Shown: positions 5,685 through 11,212 of the stretch, piece by piece
Numbering within the stretch: the stretch's first letter is position 1
How the letters are laid out: every line of letters starts with the position of its first letter
NCBI GenBank assembly: GCA_944388645.1
Contig: CALXJO010000027.1
Coordinates: 1-11,212 of the forward strand
Length of the DNA stretch: 11,212 nucleotides
DNA from: an uncultured Clostridia bacterium
GTDB lineage: Bacteria; Bacillota; Clostridia; TANB77; CAG-508
Direction of reading: 5' to 3'
The notes under the pieces: generated by a model
Told to the model about the DNA's origin: nothing
The model's database searches: none
The model's input: the letters and a program-made list of their open reading frames with translations, nothing else
Made by a program: the position numbers and the translations under genes

Positions 5685-5889
5685 TTAGCTCTCTCTTGCC
5701 ATAATGTTAATCCAATAGGCAAGAACTGTCACATAGTCTTTCCGGCTACGCAAAGAACCGAGGTCCAGTTCTTCTTATGCACATCCGCTCTGCAAACGCT
5801 TCTGCACGATGCTTGTCATTCAGGCACACAAATGTTACTTTGGCCTGATTGTCAGCATCATACGCAACTTCCAACCACAAGCTGTCCAT
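5685..5889 (-). pseudogene. Frameshifted relative of the 68-residue small protein
   Basis: From the ATG at 5889 (AGGAGGG upstream) the frame reads MDSLWLEVAYDADNQ and stays parallel to the intact relative for about 40 residues: WLEV/WLEL, DADN/DQDN, VTF, AEAFAE, RR. It then stops at a TAG at 5746-5748. Shifting by one base after the double arginine restores similarity: GSLRSRKDYVTVLAYW matches the SLYVKSRSDFAKILA part of the relative, and this frame ends in RES at a TAA (5685-5687), like EES. A single indel around 5765 is the simplest explanation. Promoter, ribosome site and terminator are all kept, so the damage may be recent, or it may be a sequence error. High G+C, as in the intact copy. 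Confidence 0.68.
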
Positions 5890-5918
5890 AAAATCCCTCC
5901 TTTGGGTTTTATGTTAAC

Positions 5919-5947
5919 ATTTTATCACAATTTTCTAAAGTTTGCAA
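5919..5947 (-). promoter_or_regulatory. Promoter of the frameshifted small gene
   Basis: Minus-strand TTGCAA (5942-5947), 17 bases and TAAAAT (5919-5924). It matches the position and downstream sequence (TTAACATAAAA) of the related promoter at 5568-5596. It sits immediately after the ATPase gene's stop. Confidence 0.6.
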
Positions 5948-5953
5948 GATATA

Positions 5954-7156
5954 TTATCTATCTTCTAATAGCCAGTCTATAATATTTTTATGAATAATAC
6001 CATCTTGTGAAAAATCTAATTTATCCATTGTAAGCACATATTTAGGAAAATTATCTTCTATTGTTTTAAAAGCGCCAAATTCTCTTTCTACAACTGAGTC
6101 ATCTGCTAAAATATATGCAACTTGTATATAAATCTTTTCCTTGAATCTTGTTGCTATAAAATCAATCTCTCCTTTGTCTATTCCACCAATTTTTACATCG
6201 TATCCAGCAGAAATTAATTCATTATATACTATGTTCTCTAAATATGCACCTATCTGTAACCTCTTTCCAGTATTTTTAATTTGACCTAGTCCTAAATCTG
6301 TTAAATAATATTTGTATTTACCAGTTAATATTCTTTTTCCTCTAACATCATATCTCTCTGCTTTATTAACCAACATCGCTTTTGCCATATATTCTAAATA
6401 GTTATATAGCGTGTTTTTAGAAACATCTCTATCATCTTTATTTGCAAAATAATTTGATAGATTATCTGCTGAAAAATTTTGCGATGGAGTTGTTACTATA
6501 TATTCTACTACTCTATTGAACAAATCTAAGTCTTTTATATTAAATCTAGATATTATATCTTTGACTAAAATTGAATCATAAACATCTGTTAAATATGTTC
6601 TAACTTGGAATTCATCAGTCATCATAAATCTTTGAGGCATTCCACCCCAAATAATGTAATCATTAAAAGCTGTCTCTATATCTTGTTTATCTGTTAAATT
6701 TTTTAATTCACATACTTCTTTAAATGTAAAAGGATAAACCTTAAAGCTTACATATCTTCCTGCAATATGTGTAGCAAGTTCACCAGATAGCAAATCACTA
6801 TTAGAACCTGTTATAAATATTGATACATTTTTAGATGCTTTAAATGAGTTAATTGCCTTTTCCCAGTGCTCTACATTTTGAATTTCATCAAAGAATAAAT
6901 AATATTTTTCAGTATTAATTATTTTTTCTTTTATATAATTGTGCAAATCCAAATCATCCTTAATAAAAGAATAATCTTCATTTTCAAAGTTTATATAGAT
7001 TATTTGAGATTCTGGTATTCCTTTCTCTTTTAGTTCATCAATAATTTGTAATAATATTACTGATTTACCACATCTTCTAATTCCCATAATAACTTTAATT
7101 AAATCCTGATCATAAAATGGTCTAATTTTAGATAAATATTTTTCACGAATAATCAT
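5954..7156 (-). CDS. AAA_14 / DUF4143 family ATPase
   Basis: A 400-residue protein, normal for this widespread family of unknown role. The N-terminal P-loop ATPase has Walker A GIRRCGKS (25-32), Walker B YYLFFDEIQ (85-93) and a sensor-like FITGSNS (114-120). A conserved AGRY...YPFTFKE follows (132-146), then GGMPQ (171-175). The C-terminal DUF4143 part (about 200-390) contains a winged-helix-like segment and a nuclease-like core, GAYLENIVYNEL, then GEIDFIA...IYIQVAY. This resembles a PD-(D/E)xK fold with Gln where Glu often stands. Start: AGGAGG is 8 bases before the ATG, and a consensus promoter is just upstream. Members often appear as single mobile genes in accessory regions. Function (defence, DNA transaction or signalling) is not established. 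Confidence 0.9.
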   Translation of the reverse strand: MIIREKYLSKIRPFYDQDLIKVIMGIRRCGKSVILLQIIDELKEKGIPESQIIYINFENEDYSFIKDDLDLHNYIKEKIINTEKYYLFFDEIQNVEHWEKAINSFKASKNVSIFITGSNSDLLSGELATHIAGRYVSFKVYPFTFKEVCELKNLTDKQDIETAFNDYIIWGGMPQRFMMTDEFQVRTYLTDVYDSILVKDIISRFNIKDLDLFNRVVEYIVTTPSQNFSADNLSNYFANKDDRDVSKNTLYNYLEYMAKAMLVNKAERYDVRGKRILTGKYKYYLTDLGLGQIKNTGKRLQIGAYLENIVYNELISAGYDVKIGGIDKGEIDFIATRFKEKIYIQVAYILADDSVVEREFGAFKTIEDNFPKYVLTMDKLDFSQDGIIHKNIIDWLLEDR

Positions 7157-7178
7157 AATAAATCCTCCTTCTAAATTT

Positions 7179-7207
7179 ATTATAACTTAAATATTTCTTT
7201 TCGTCAA
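7179..7207 (-). promoter_or_regulatory. Promoter of the AAA_14 ATPase gene
   Basis: Minus-strand TTGACG (7202-7207), 17-base spacer and TATAAT (7179-7184), about 20 bases before the start codon with AGAAGGAGG in between. The -35 box is two bases from the nearer palindromic operator. Confidence 0.82.
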
Positions 7208-7209
7208 CA

Positions 7210-7235
7210 ATTTTGTACAGTACACTATACAAAAT
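7210..7235. promoter_or_regulatory. Palindromic operator, promoter-proximal copy
   Basis: A 26-bp palindrome has half-sites ATTTTGTAcAGT and ACTaTACAAAAT (lower case marks the unpaired position) around a two-base centre. It abuts the -35 box of the ATPase promoter. A dimeric regulator is expected to bind. No regulator gene lies next to it in the window. Confidence 0.72.
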
Positions 7236-7249
7236 TGTGTTTTTTTAAC

Positions 7250-7275
7250 ATTTTGTTCAGTATACTGTACAAAAT
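7250..7275. promoter_or_regulatory. Palindromic operator, distal copy
   Basis: This is a second 26-bp palindrome with half-sites ATTTTGTtCAGT and ACTGTACAAAAT, matching the proximal copy at most positions. The centres are 40 bp apart, close to four helical turns, which would place two bound dimers on nearly the same DNA face. Confidence 0.72.
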
Positions 7276-7300
7276 ATTAAACTTTTAAAATCTTTTTTGA

Positions 7301-7379
7301 ACCTGTCCCCTAATACATCTAAAAGGTGTTTTGGGGGACACTTTTTTTTGACACCCAAAAGATGTTTTTAGGGACAGGT
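7301..7379. repeat. Long imperfect hairpin with ACCTGTCCC ends, REP/MITE-like
   Basis: ACCTGTCCCC (7301-7310) and GGGACAGGT (7371-7379) form the ends of an imperfect inverted repeat. It continues inward through ACATCT/AGATGT and AAAAGGTGT/ACACCCAAAA, with a GGGGGACAC-containing centre. It has no coding frame. The shape suits a small REP-type or miniature inverted-repeat element; no transposase is in the window. Confidence 0.6.
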
Positions 7380-7407
7380 CTACTATTTCTCTAAATGTTT
7401 TTTTAAG

Positions 7408-7462
7408 ACCTGTCCCCAGAAACAGCTAAAAGGTGTTTTTTGAAAGTGTCCCCAAAAACACC
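7408..7462. repeat. Second ACCTGTCCCC repeat unit
   Basis: ACCTGTCCCC at 7408 followed by CTAAAAGGTGTTTT repeats, in the same orientation, the left half of the 7301-7379 element. It also faces the inverted GGGACAGGT copy, so AGGGACAGGTCT (7370-7381) and AGACCTGTCCC (7406-7416) can form a further hairpin. GTGTCCCC at 7447-7454 is the inverse of GGGGACAC at 7334-7341. Confidence 0.6.
7432..7462 (-). terminator. Likely terminator of the spoIIIA operon
   Basis: On the minus strand GGTGTTTTT (7454-7462) pairs with AAAAACACC (7432-7440) in a 9-bp stem with a 13-base loop. TTTTAG follows. It lies 11 bases past the spoIIIAH stop. It is made of the repeat element itself, which appears to serve as the operon's end. 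Confidence 0.58.
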
Positions 7463-7472
7463 CAAAAATATC

Positions 7473-8132
7473 CTATTCTTTATTGCTTATGTGTATATTA
7501 TCGACCTCTGCAGATAATTCTCTAGATACTATGTTTTGTATTTGTGCTATTTGCTCTGGTGTTATTTCTGCTCCTTTTATAATAACACTTATGCTTTCTC
7601 CATTAACAAATATTACTACATCTTCAAATCCTTTATTTTTTATTAGGTTTTCTGCTATCATTATAGCATTTTTTGTGTCATTTATGTTTTTTATTTCATT
7701 TTGGGATATTTCTTTTTGTGTTTCTGATATTTGGCTATTTTCTAATATGTTTTGATAGCTTTCTAGCATTTGAGAGTACATTTTTTCTCTTTCTAGTCTA
7801 GATTCTGTAAAATATTCATCACTAGAACTACTACTAGTTTGTGTAACCTCAGTATTTTCAGTATTTTCAGTATTTCCAGTGTTTTCACTATTTTCTATAT
7901 TTTCAGTGTTTTCTGTGTTTGTAGAAATTGCTGTGCCGATAGTTGTGTTATCTGTTACATTTGCAGAAACTAATGTTGCATCACCTAACTGGGCATAAGC
8001 TTCTGTGTCTGCAAGTACAGAAGCTTCTAGTGCATCTTTTGTATTTGCTGTATAATTCATATAGCCTGCAGCAATAAGCATTATTGCAATTGCAGAGATT
8101 ATTACTTGGTTTTTCTTTAATATATTTTTCAT
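7473..8132 (-). CDS. spoIIIAH: Stage III sporulation protein AH, ring-forming
   Basis: A 219-residue mother-cell membrane protein. An N-terminal transmembrane helix (about 8-26) is followed by a long low-complexity linker. The conserved YscJ/FliF-like ring-building domain covers about 107-216, with marker stretches YFTESRLEREKMYSQ, AENLIKNKGFEDVVIFVN and VIIKGAEITPEQIAQIQ. In the B. subtilis model the domain sits in the intermembrane space and binds forespore SpoIIQ, joining the two membranes during and after engulfment. It is the last gene of the spoIIIA operon; the ATG at 8132 has GAAAGGA about 8 bases upstream. The linker (72-95) consists of NTE/NSE-type repeats and probably varies between strains. 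The ring domain itself looks complete. Confidence 0.93.
   Translation of the reverse strand: MKNILKKNQVIISAIAIMLIAAGYMNYTANTKDALEASVLADTEAYAQLGDATLVSANVTDNTTIGTAISTNTENTENIENSENTGNTENTENTEVTQTSSSSSDEYFTESRLEREKMYSQMLESYQNILENSQISETQKEISQNEIKNINDTKNAIMIAENLIKNKGFEDVVIFVNGESISVIIKGAEITPEQIAQIQNIVSRELSAEVDNIHISNKE
7848..7919. repeat. Tandem coding repeat in the spoIIIAH linker
   Basis: About eight three-residue units (NTE, NIE, NSE, NTG) at residues 72-95 are encoded by degenerate 9-base repeats based on AATACTGAA. The region is a flexible acidic spacer between the membrane helix and the ring domain. Such DNA is prone to slippage. Confidence 0.75.
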
Positions 8133-8163
8133 AATTGTATTCCTTTCTCGCCTTTATTTTAGA

Positions 8164-8185
8164 AAAGGCACATATTTTAGCCTTT
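8164..8185 (-). other. Intercistronic hairpin between spoIIIAG and spoIIIAH
   Basis: AAAGGC (8164-8169 complement side) and GCCTTT pair in a 6-bp stem with a 10-base loop, directly abutting the spoIIIAG stop codon. No strong T-run follows, so mRNA processing or stability is more likely than termination. Confidence 0.4.
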
Positions 8186-8813
8186 CTATTTCATTTCAAA
8201 TACTTGTATTTTATATGTTGCAAGACCTGTAACTGCTTCTACTGCTTGAACAATGTTAGTTTTTACATCTGCATTTCCTGCACCTGTTGCTGTGATTATC
8301 GCTCCTTCTATTTTAGGGTTTACAACACTTTGAGTCATTGGGGTTCTAACTCCATCATTTTCTTCATATATTATTTCTTTACTTGTGCTAGTTTCATTTA
8401 CTACTCTTGTTCCACCTCCGGGAGTCGGTCTCTTCGGTAATTGTAGAGCTTGTGTCTTCATCATACATTGGTATTACCCTACTTGTTTGTGAATATGTAA
8501 TTAGCACTTTTACTTCTCCTACTCCTTTTATATTAGAAAGTATATTCTCAAGTTTTTCTTCTATTCCATCTGAAGATGAAGTTGTAGCATCATTTGTAAT
8601 TATATTTTCTTCTGAGGCAAGCCTTTTGCCTGAAGCATCATTTGTAATTGTATCGCTTTTGTTATTATCTCCATTCCATATGTAGTTAATTGCAACTATT
8701 GTTACAATTAAGATAATTACAAATAAAACAAGATTTTCTATTTTTCTTTTGTTGTTCTCTCCTTCTTTAGGTTTGAACTTTTCTTTAAATTTATCTAATT
8801 TTTCCTTTAACAA
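8186..8813 (-). pseudogene. spoIIIAG: Stage III sporulation protein AG, split by a one-base frameshift
   Basis: Two overlapping frames together give a full SpoIIIAG of about 208 residues. Frame one starts at a TTG (8813) with an AAGGGGG ribosome site. It encodes a basic N-terminus, a transmembrane helix (27-46), and the conserved ring-motif start LENILSNIKGVGEVKVLITY. It reaches ITEETDS, then runs out of frame (RRWNKSSK) to a TGA at 8394-8396. The +1 frame continues GGGTRVVNETST...NPKIEGAIITATGAGNADVK...AVEAVTGLATYKIQVFEMK to a TAG at 8186-8188. Dropping one C from the CCC at 8420-8422 restores TDS-GGGTR. SpoIIIAG is the other large ring of the forespore feeding channel and is needed for late forespore transcription. 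Unless corrected or recoded, the product lacks most of the ring domain. The frameshift may be a sequence error. Confidence 0.85.
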
Positions 8814-8833
8814 ATTAAGTTCCCCCTTTTTGT

Positions 8834-9436
8834 TTAAAGTATCTCTATGTTTTTTATATCAATATCATATGTACTACTAATATATTCAGCAATTTCTTGT
8901 TTTTCACTAGACGCTAGGCTAGTATCACTTTCTTGCGTGTTTGTTTCACCTATTTGAATATTTACTTCTTCTATCTCTATATTTCTTACTTGATTGCTTT
9001 CTTCTGTTTCTTTTTTATCTAAACTTAAGCTAATAAATTCTATAGTATAATTTTCATCATCTCTAATTTGTATATATGTATTTAAAACCTCATAACCTTT
9101 GTCTTTTAGTTTTGCTTTTATATCAGATTCTAAATTTGACTGGTATATATCTTTAATCGTTCTATTGTTGTTTTCTTCTATTTTTTTAGATATATCTTCA
9201 TCACTTTTAGCCATTTGCTCTTCATATGCTTTAGTATCTAAAATGTCATTTATATTAAAGTTATTACTTGAAAATTTTGTAATTATTGGAGATATTATTG
9301 TAAAAAGAATATATATGCCAACTACAACTTTTACATATTTTTTACTTGAACCATTTGGCAAAATCATTTCTATTATTGTAGCAATTATTACTGCAACTAT
9401 AATCCCTTGTGCCCAATTTGAAAGAAAGTCAATCAC
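8834..9436 (-). CDS. spoIIIAF: Stage III sporulation protein AF
   Basis: A 200-residue protein with two N-terminal membrane helices (about 8-26 and 35-53) separated by the conserved ILPNGSSKKYVKVVVG. A charged, soluble domain with a YscJ/FliF-like fold in known homologues follows. The end, EIAEYISSTYDIDIKNIEIL, is typical of the family. It starts at a GTG (9436) with AGGAGG 7 bases upstream, and that ribosome site overlaps the spoIIIAE stop (TAAGGAGG), pointing to translational coupling. It is part of the SpoIIIA channel assembly in the mother-cell membrane. No defect is seen. Confidence 0.92.
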   Translation of the reverse strand: MIDFLSNWAQGIIVAVIIATIIEMILPNGSSKKYVKVVVGIYILFTIISPIITKFSSNNFNINDILDTKAYEEQMAKSDEDISKKIEENNNRTIKDIYQSNLESDIKAKLKDKGYEVLNTYIQIRDDENYTIEFISLSLDKKETEESNQVRNIEIEEVNIQIGETNTQESDTSLASSEKQEIAEYISSTYDIDIKNIEIL

Positions 9437-9448
9437 AATTATTCCTCC

Positions 9449-10615
9449 TTAGCTTCCCATCATTAAACCACTGTTAGATATTTTTATAACCAGAGTTACT
9501 CCAATAACAAGCATTACAGATATGCTACACATTATTGCTAAAAGTAATTTAAATGTTCCGCCTATTTGACCTAGTAAATCTACAATTTTTTTATCTGCAA
9601 TTGGTTGGCATAGAGCAGAGCCCAGATAATAAACTCCCATTAATGCTGCAAGTTTTATTATTGGCATGATACATATGCTTAAAATAATAATTACACCAAC
9701 TATGCCTACTGCATTTTTTAGAATGTTACTACAACTCATTACTGTTTCTACTGCATCTCCTAAAATTTTTCCTACTATTGGAATGAAGTTAGATACTGCT
9801 GCTTTAGTTGTTTTTACTGTAAGACCATCTACTCCGTTTGTTATGCTTCCTTCAAGAGAGGCTACTCCAACAAATATTGTAAGTACAATTCCTAAAATCC
9901 ATATAACTGTTTTGTTTATAAATGTACCTAATTTATCTATTTGAACTTTGTCTGAGATGTTTGATATTACATTTAATGCTACTGCAACAAGCGAAGCCGG
10001 AATTAATATTGTGTTAATAAAGTTGCCTATAAATGTTATTATAAATAATATAATTGGTTGTAACATGCTAGCAGATGCAATATTTCCCGTTGTTAGCATT
10101 AATGTGATTAATAATGGGATTAACGAGTTTGAAAATCCTACTAGGTTTTCTATGGAAGTTCGTATCATTACAATTATGTCTGAAAAGTTTTTCATTATAA
10201 TTGTTACTATTAATATGTATGTTACATAATGTGATATTTGGGCAATTGATTTATTTTCTAAATCATCACTTATGCTTTTAAGAATACTTGATATAACTAC
10301 TATAACTAATATTATTCCTATAGATTTTATAGCTTCTCCAACTTGGCTAAATAATAAGTTTAAAATTTGCTGTCCAATTGTTTGGTTGTCTATTTCTCCT
10401 TTTATCGCTCCGGTTATTAGTTCTCCTACATCTAATTCAAACTCATCACTTTTATATTTATCTGCCTCTTCTATAAAACTTGATATTCCAAGTGTTTCTG
10501 ACTGACTTTCTAAAATTGCGTCTGTGTCTACATCTGTGGTATTTGTTTCTTCTGCATTGGCTGTTGGCGTAAAGATTGTTATGAGTATAATAATTATTAA
10601 TATTATTTTTTTCAT
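9449..10615 (-). CDS. spoIIIAE: Stage III sporulation protein AE, polytopic membrane component
   Basis: A 388-residue protein close to the family's usual length. A signal-like N-terminus (MKKIILIIIILITIFTPTANA) is followed by an acidic segment and then multiple hydrophobic helices from about residue 95 to the end. These include GEAIKSIGIILVIVVISSIL, the SLIPLLITLMLTTG region and the conserved GVASLEGSITNGVDGLTVKT segment (about 250-270). In SpoIIIA complexes it is the largest membrane-embedded protein, proposed as part of an export-gate-like base. The ATG at 10615 has AGGAGATAAA before it, and the spoIIIAD stop is 13 bases upstream. No disruption is seen. Confidence 0.95.
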   Translation of the reverse strand: MKKIILIIIILITIFTPTANAEETNTTDVDTDAILESQSETLGISSFIEEADKYKSDEFELDVGELITGAIKGEIDNQTIGQQILNLLFSQVGEAIKSIGIILVIVVISSILKSISDDLENKSIAQISHYVTYILIVTIIMKNFSDIIVMIRTSIENLVGFSNSLIPLLITLMLTTGNIASASMLQPIILFIITFIGNFINTILIPASLVAVALNVISNISDKVQIDKLGTFINKTVIWILGIVLTIFVGVASLEGSITNGVDGLTVKTTKAAVSNFIPIVGKILGDAVETVMSCSNILKNAVGIVGVIIILSICIMPIIKLAALMGVYYLGSALCQPIADKKIVDLLGQIGGTFKLLLAIMCSISVMLVIGVTLVIKISNSGLMMGS

Positions 10616-10628
10616 TTTATCTCCTATT

Positions 10629-11015
10629 CTATGGCAAAATTTTTATTATTGTTTCTAATAAACTTGACATGATAGGAATTGACATTGACATTATTATTAC
10701 TTTTCCGCCTAAATCAATTTTACTTGCAATAGCACTTTCTCCTGAATCTTTGCAAACGCTTACTGCAAATTCAGTAAGTATTGCAACTCCAGTAATTTTT
10801 ATTAATAAAACTAAAAAATCACTATTGATTGCTGTCTTATTTGCTAAACTTTTTAATATATCAATTATTCCAGACATTTTAGCTGCAATTAGTGCAAATA
10901 TTAAAATTCCTGCTCCAAGAGAAACATATATTGCAAATTCTGGCTTGTACTGCTTTATAATTACAATTATTATTAATGCAATTAGTCCTATACCAATTAT
11001 TTTTACAATATCCAT
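10629..11015 (-). CDS. spoIIIAD: Stage III sporulation protein AD
   Basis: A 128-residue, almost entirely hydrophobic protein with about four membrane helices. It begins MDIVKIIGIGLIALIIIV and contains LLIKITGVAILTEFAVSVCKD and ESAIASKIDLGGKVIIMSMSIPIMSSLL, the conserved core of SpoIIIAD. It is thought to form part of the membrane base of the forespore feeding channel with SpoIIIAC and AE. The ATG at 11015 is preceded by AAAAGGAG at a 5-base spacing, and the spoIIIAC stop lies 11 bases upstream. It appears complete. Confidence 0.95.
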   Translation of the reverse strand: MDIVKIIGIGLIALIIIVIIKQYKPEFAIYVSLGAGILIFALIAAKMSGIIDILKSLANKTAINSDFLVLLIKITGVAILTEFAVSVCKDSGESAIASKIDLGGKVIIMSMSIPIMSSLLETIIKILP

Positions 11016-11026
11016 GCTAGCTCCTT

Positions 11027-11212
11027 TTAAAGATTAAATATTGTTCTTACTGTATCAAATAATGAACTTATTTCTTTTATTACCATTGTAAGCACAATAA
11101 TAAGTCCTGCAAGTGTTGTCATCATTGCTTGGTCTTCTCTTCCAGCTCTTACTAATACTTGGTATAAAACAGCCACTAAAATTCCTATTGCTGCTATTTT
11201 AAATAATAGATT
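11027..11212 (-). CDS. spoIIIAC: Stage III sporulation protein AC, 5' end cut by window
   Basis: The frame is open from the right edge to a TAA at 11027-11029 and gives 61 residues: NLLFKIAAIGILVAVLYQVL, a short REDQAMMTTLAG turn and a second hydrophobic helix ending VRTIFNL. This two-helix shape, its size and its place before spoIIIAD identify SpoIIIAC, which is usually about 65 residues, so only a handful of N-terminal residues are missing. The stop runs into the ribosome site of spoIIIAD (TAAAAGGAG), consistent with coupled translation. spoIIIAA and AB would lie beyond the window. Confidence 0.92.
   Translation of the reverse strand, partial: NLLFKIAAIGILVAVLYQVLVRAGREDQAMMTTLAGLIIVLTMVIKEISSLFDTVRTIFNL

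Noticed and set aside
5682..5891. Plus-strand 69-codon frame opposite the frameshifted small gene
   Set aside because: The minus strand here has a start, ribosome site, promoter and clear similarity to a neighbouring gene; the plus frame has none of these.
7301..7470. CRISPR array
   Set aside because: The repeats are few, of mixed orientation and uneven spacing with overlapping hairpins. There is no regular repeat-spacer pattern and no cas gene.
7848..7919. Noncoding satellite or CRISPR-like repeat
   Set aside because: The units are 9 bases, in frame, and lie within the intact spoIIIAH gene as a low-complexity linker.
9099..9452. Plus-strand frames opposite spoIIIAE/AF/AD (for example 9099-9452 and 10669-11037)
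   Set aside because: They are antisense shadows of well-recognised sporulation genes, hydrophobic because the opposite strand is AT-rich, with no ribosome sites.

Overview
The window is AT-rich DNA from a low-G+C, Gram-positive, endospore-forming bacterium, most likely a member of the Clostridia. The evidence is the minus-strand spoIIIA sporulation cluster on the right, the strong purine-rich Shine-Dalgarno sites, consensus sigma-A-type promoters and heavily AT-biased codons. The exact genus cannot be read from the sequence. Almost everything is on the minus strand.

Left part (1-4790). The 3' end of a plus-strand HicB-type antitoxin gene meets, at a shared hairpin, a minus-strand run that reads right to left: pfkA (6-phosphofructokinase), argS (arginyl-tRNA synthetase), a VanZ domain fused to an Alg14/PssD-like glycosyltransferase subunit, and an Alg13/PssE-like partner subunit. 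The last three are spaced by 11 bases or overlap (TAATG), so they are probably co-translated. A promoter (TTGTAA-16-TATAAT) lies upstream of pfkA.

Middle part (4790-7472), accessory. (a) 4929-5251 is a compact module with two consensus promoters facing each other across a perfect 13-bp bidirectional terminator. The plus transcript encodes a 37-residue hydrophobic peptide whose Shine-Dalgarno site is buried in a hairpin. The minus transcript is a short RNA with no evident ORF, and its 5' end carries a direct repeat of the toxin leader. This closely resembles the layout of par/fst-type type I toxin-antitoxin loci, although the peptide is not one I recognise. A 16-bp direct repeat flanks the module. 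(b) 5296-5947 holds two related minus-strand small-gene cassettes of visibly higher G+C, each with its own promoter, ribosome site and near-identical terminator; one gene is intact and the other is frameshifted. (c) 5954-7156 is an AAA_14/DUF4143-type ATPase with a consensus promoter directly preceded by two 26-bp palindromes spaced 40 bp centre to centre. (d) 7301-7462 is a cluster of direct and inverted ACCTGTCCC repeats that resembles a REP/MITE-type element and ends next to the spoIIIA operon.

Right part (7473-11212). The minus-strand spoIIIAC (cut by the window edge), AD, AE, AF, AG and AH genes are contiguous. Their products build the channel across the membranes between mother cell and forespore that supports forespore gene expression after engulfment. 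spoIIIAG carries an apparent one-base insertion in a C3 run that splits the gene at its conserved triple-glycine stretch. The other spoIIIA genes in view look intact, so a sequence error, a real mutation, or recoding all need considering.

The strongest candidate for an undescribed system is the convergent-RNA small-peptide module at 4929-5251. It needs homology and transcript checks before it can be called a type I toxin-antitoxin.
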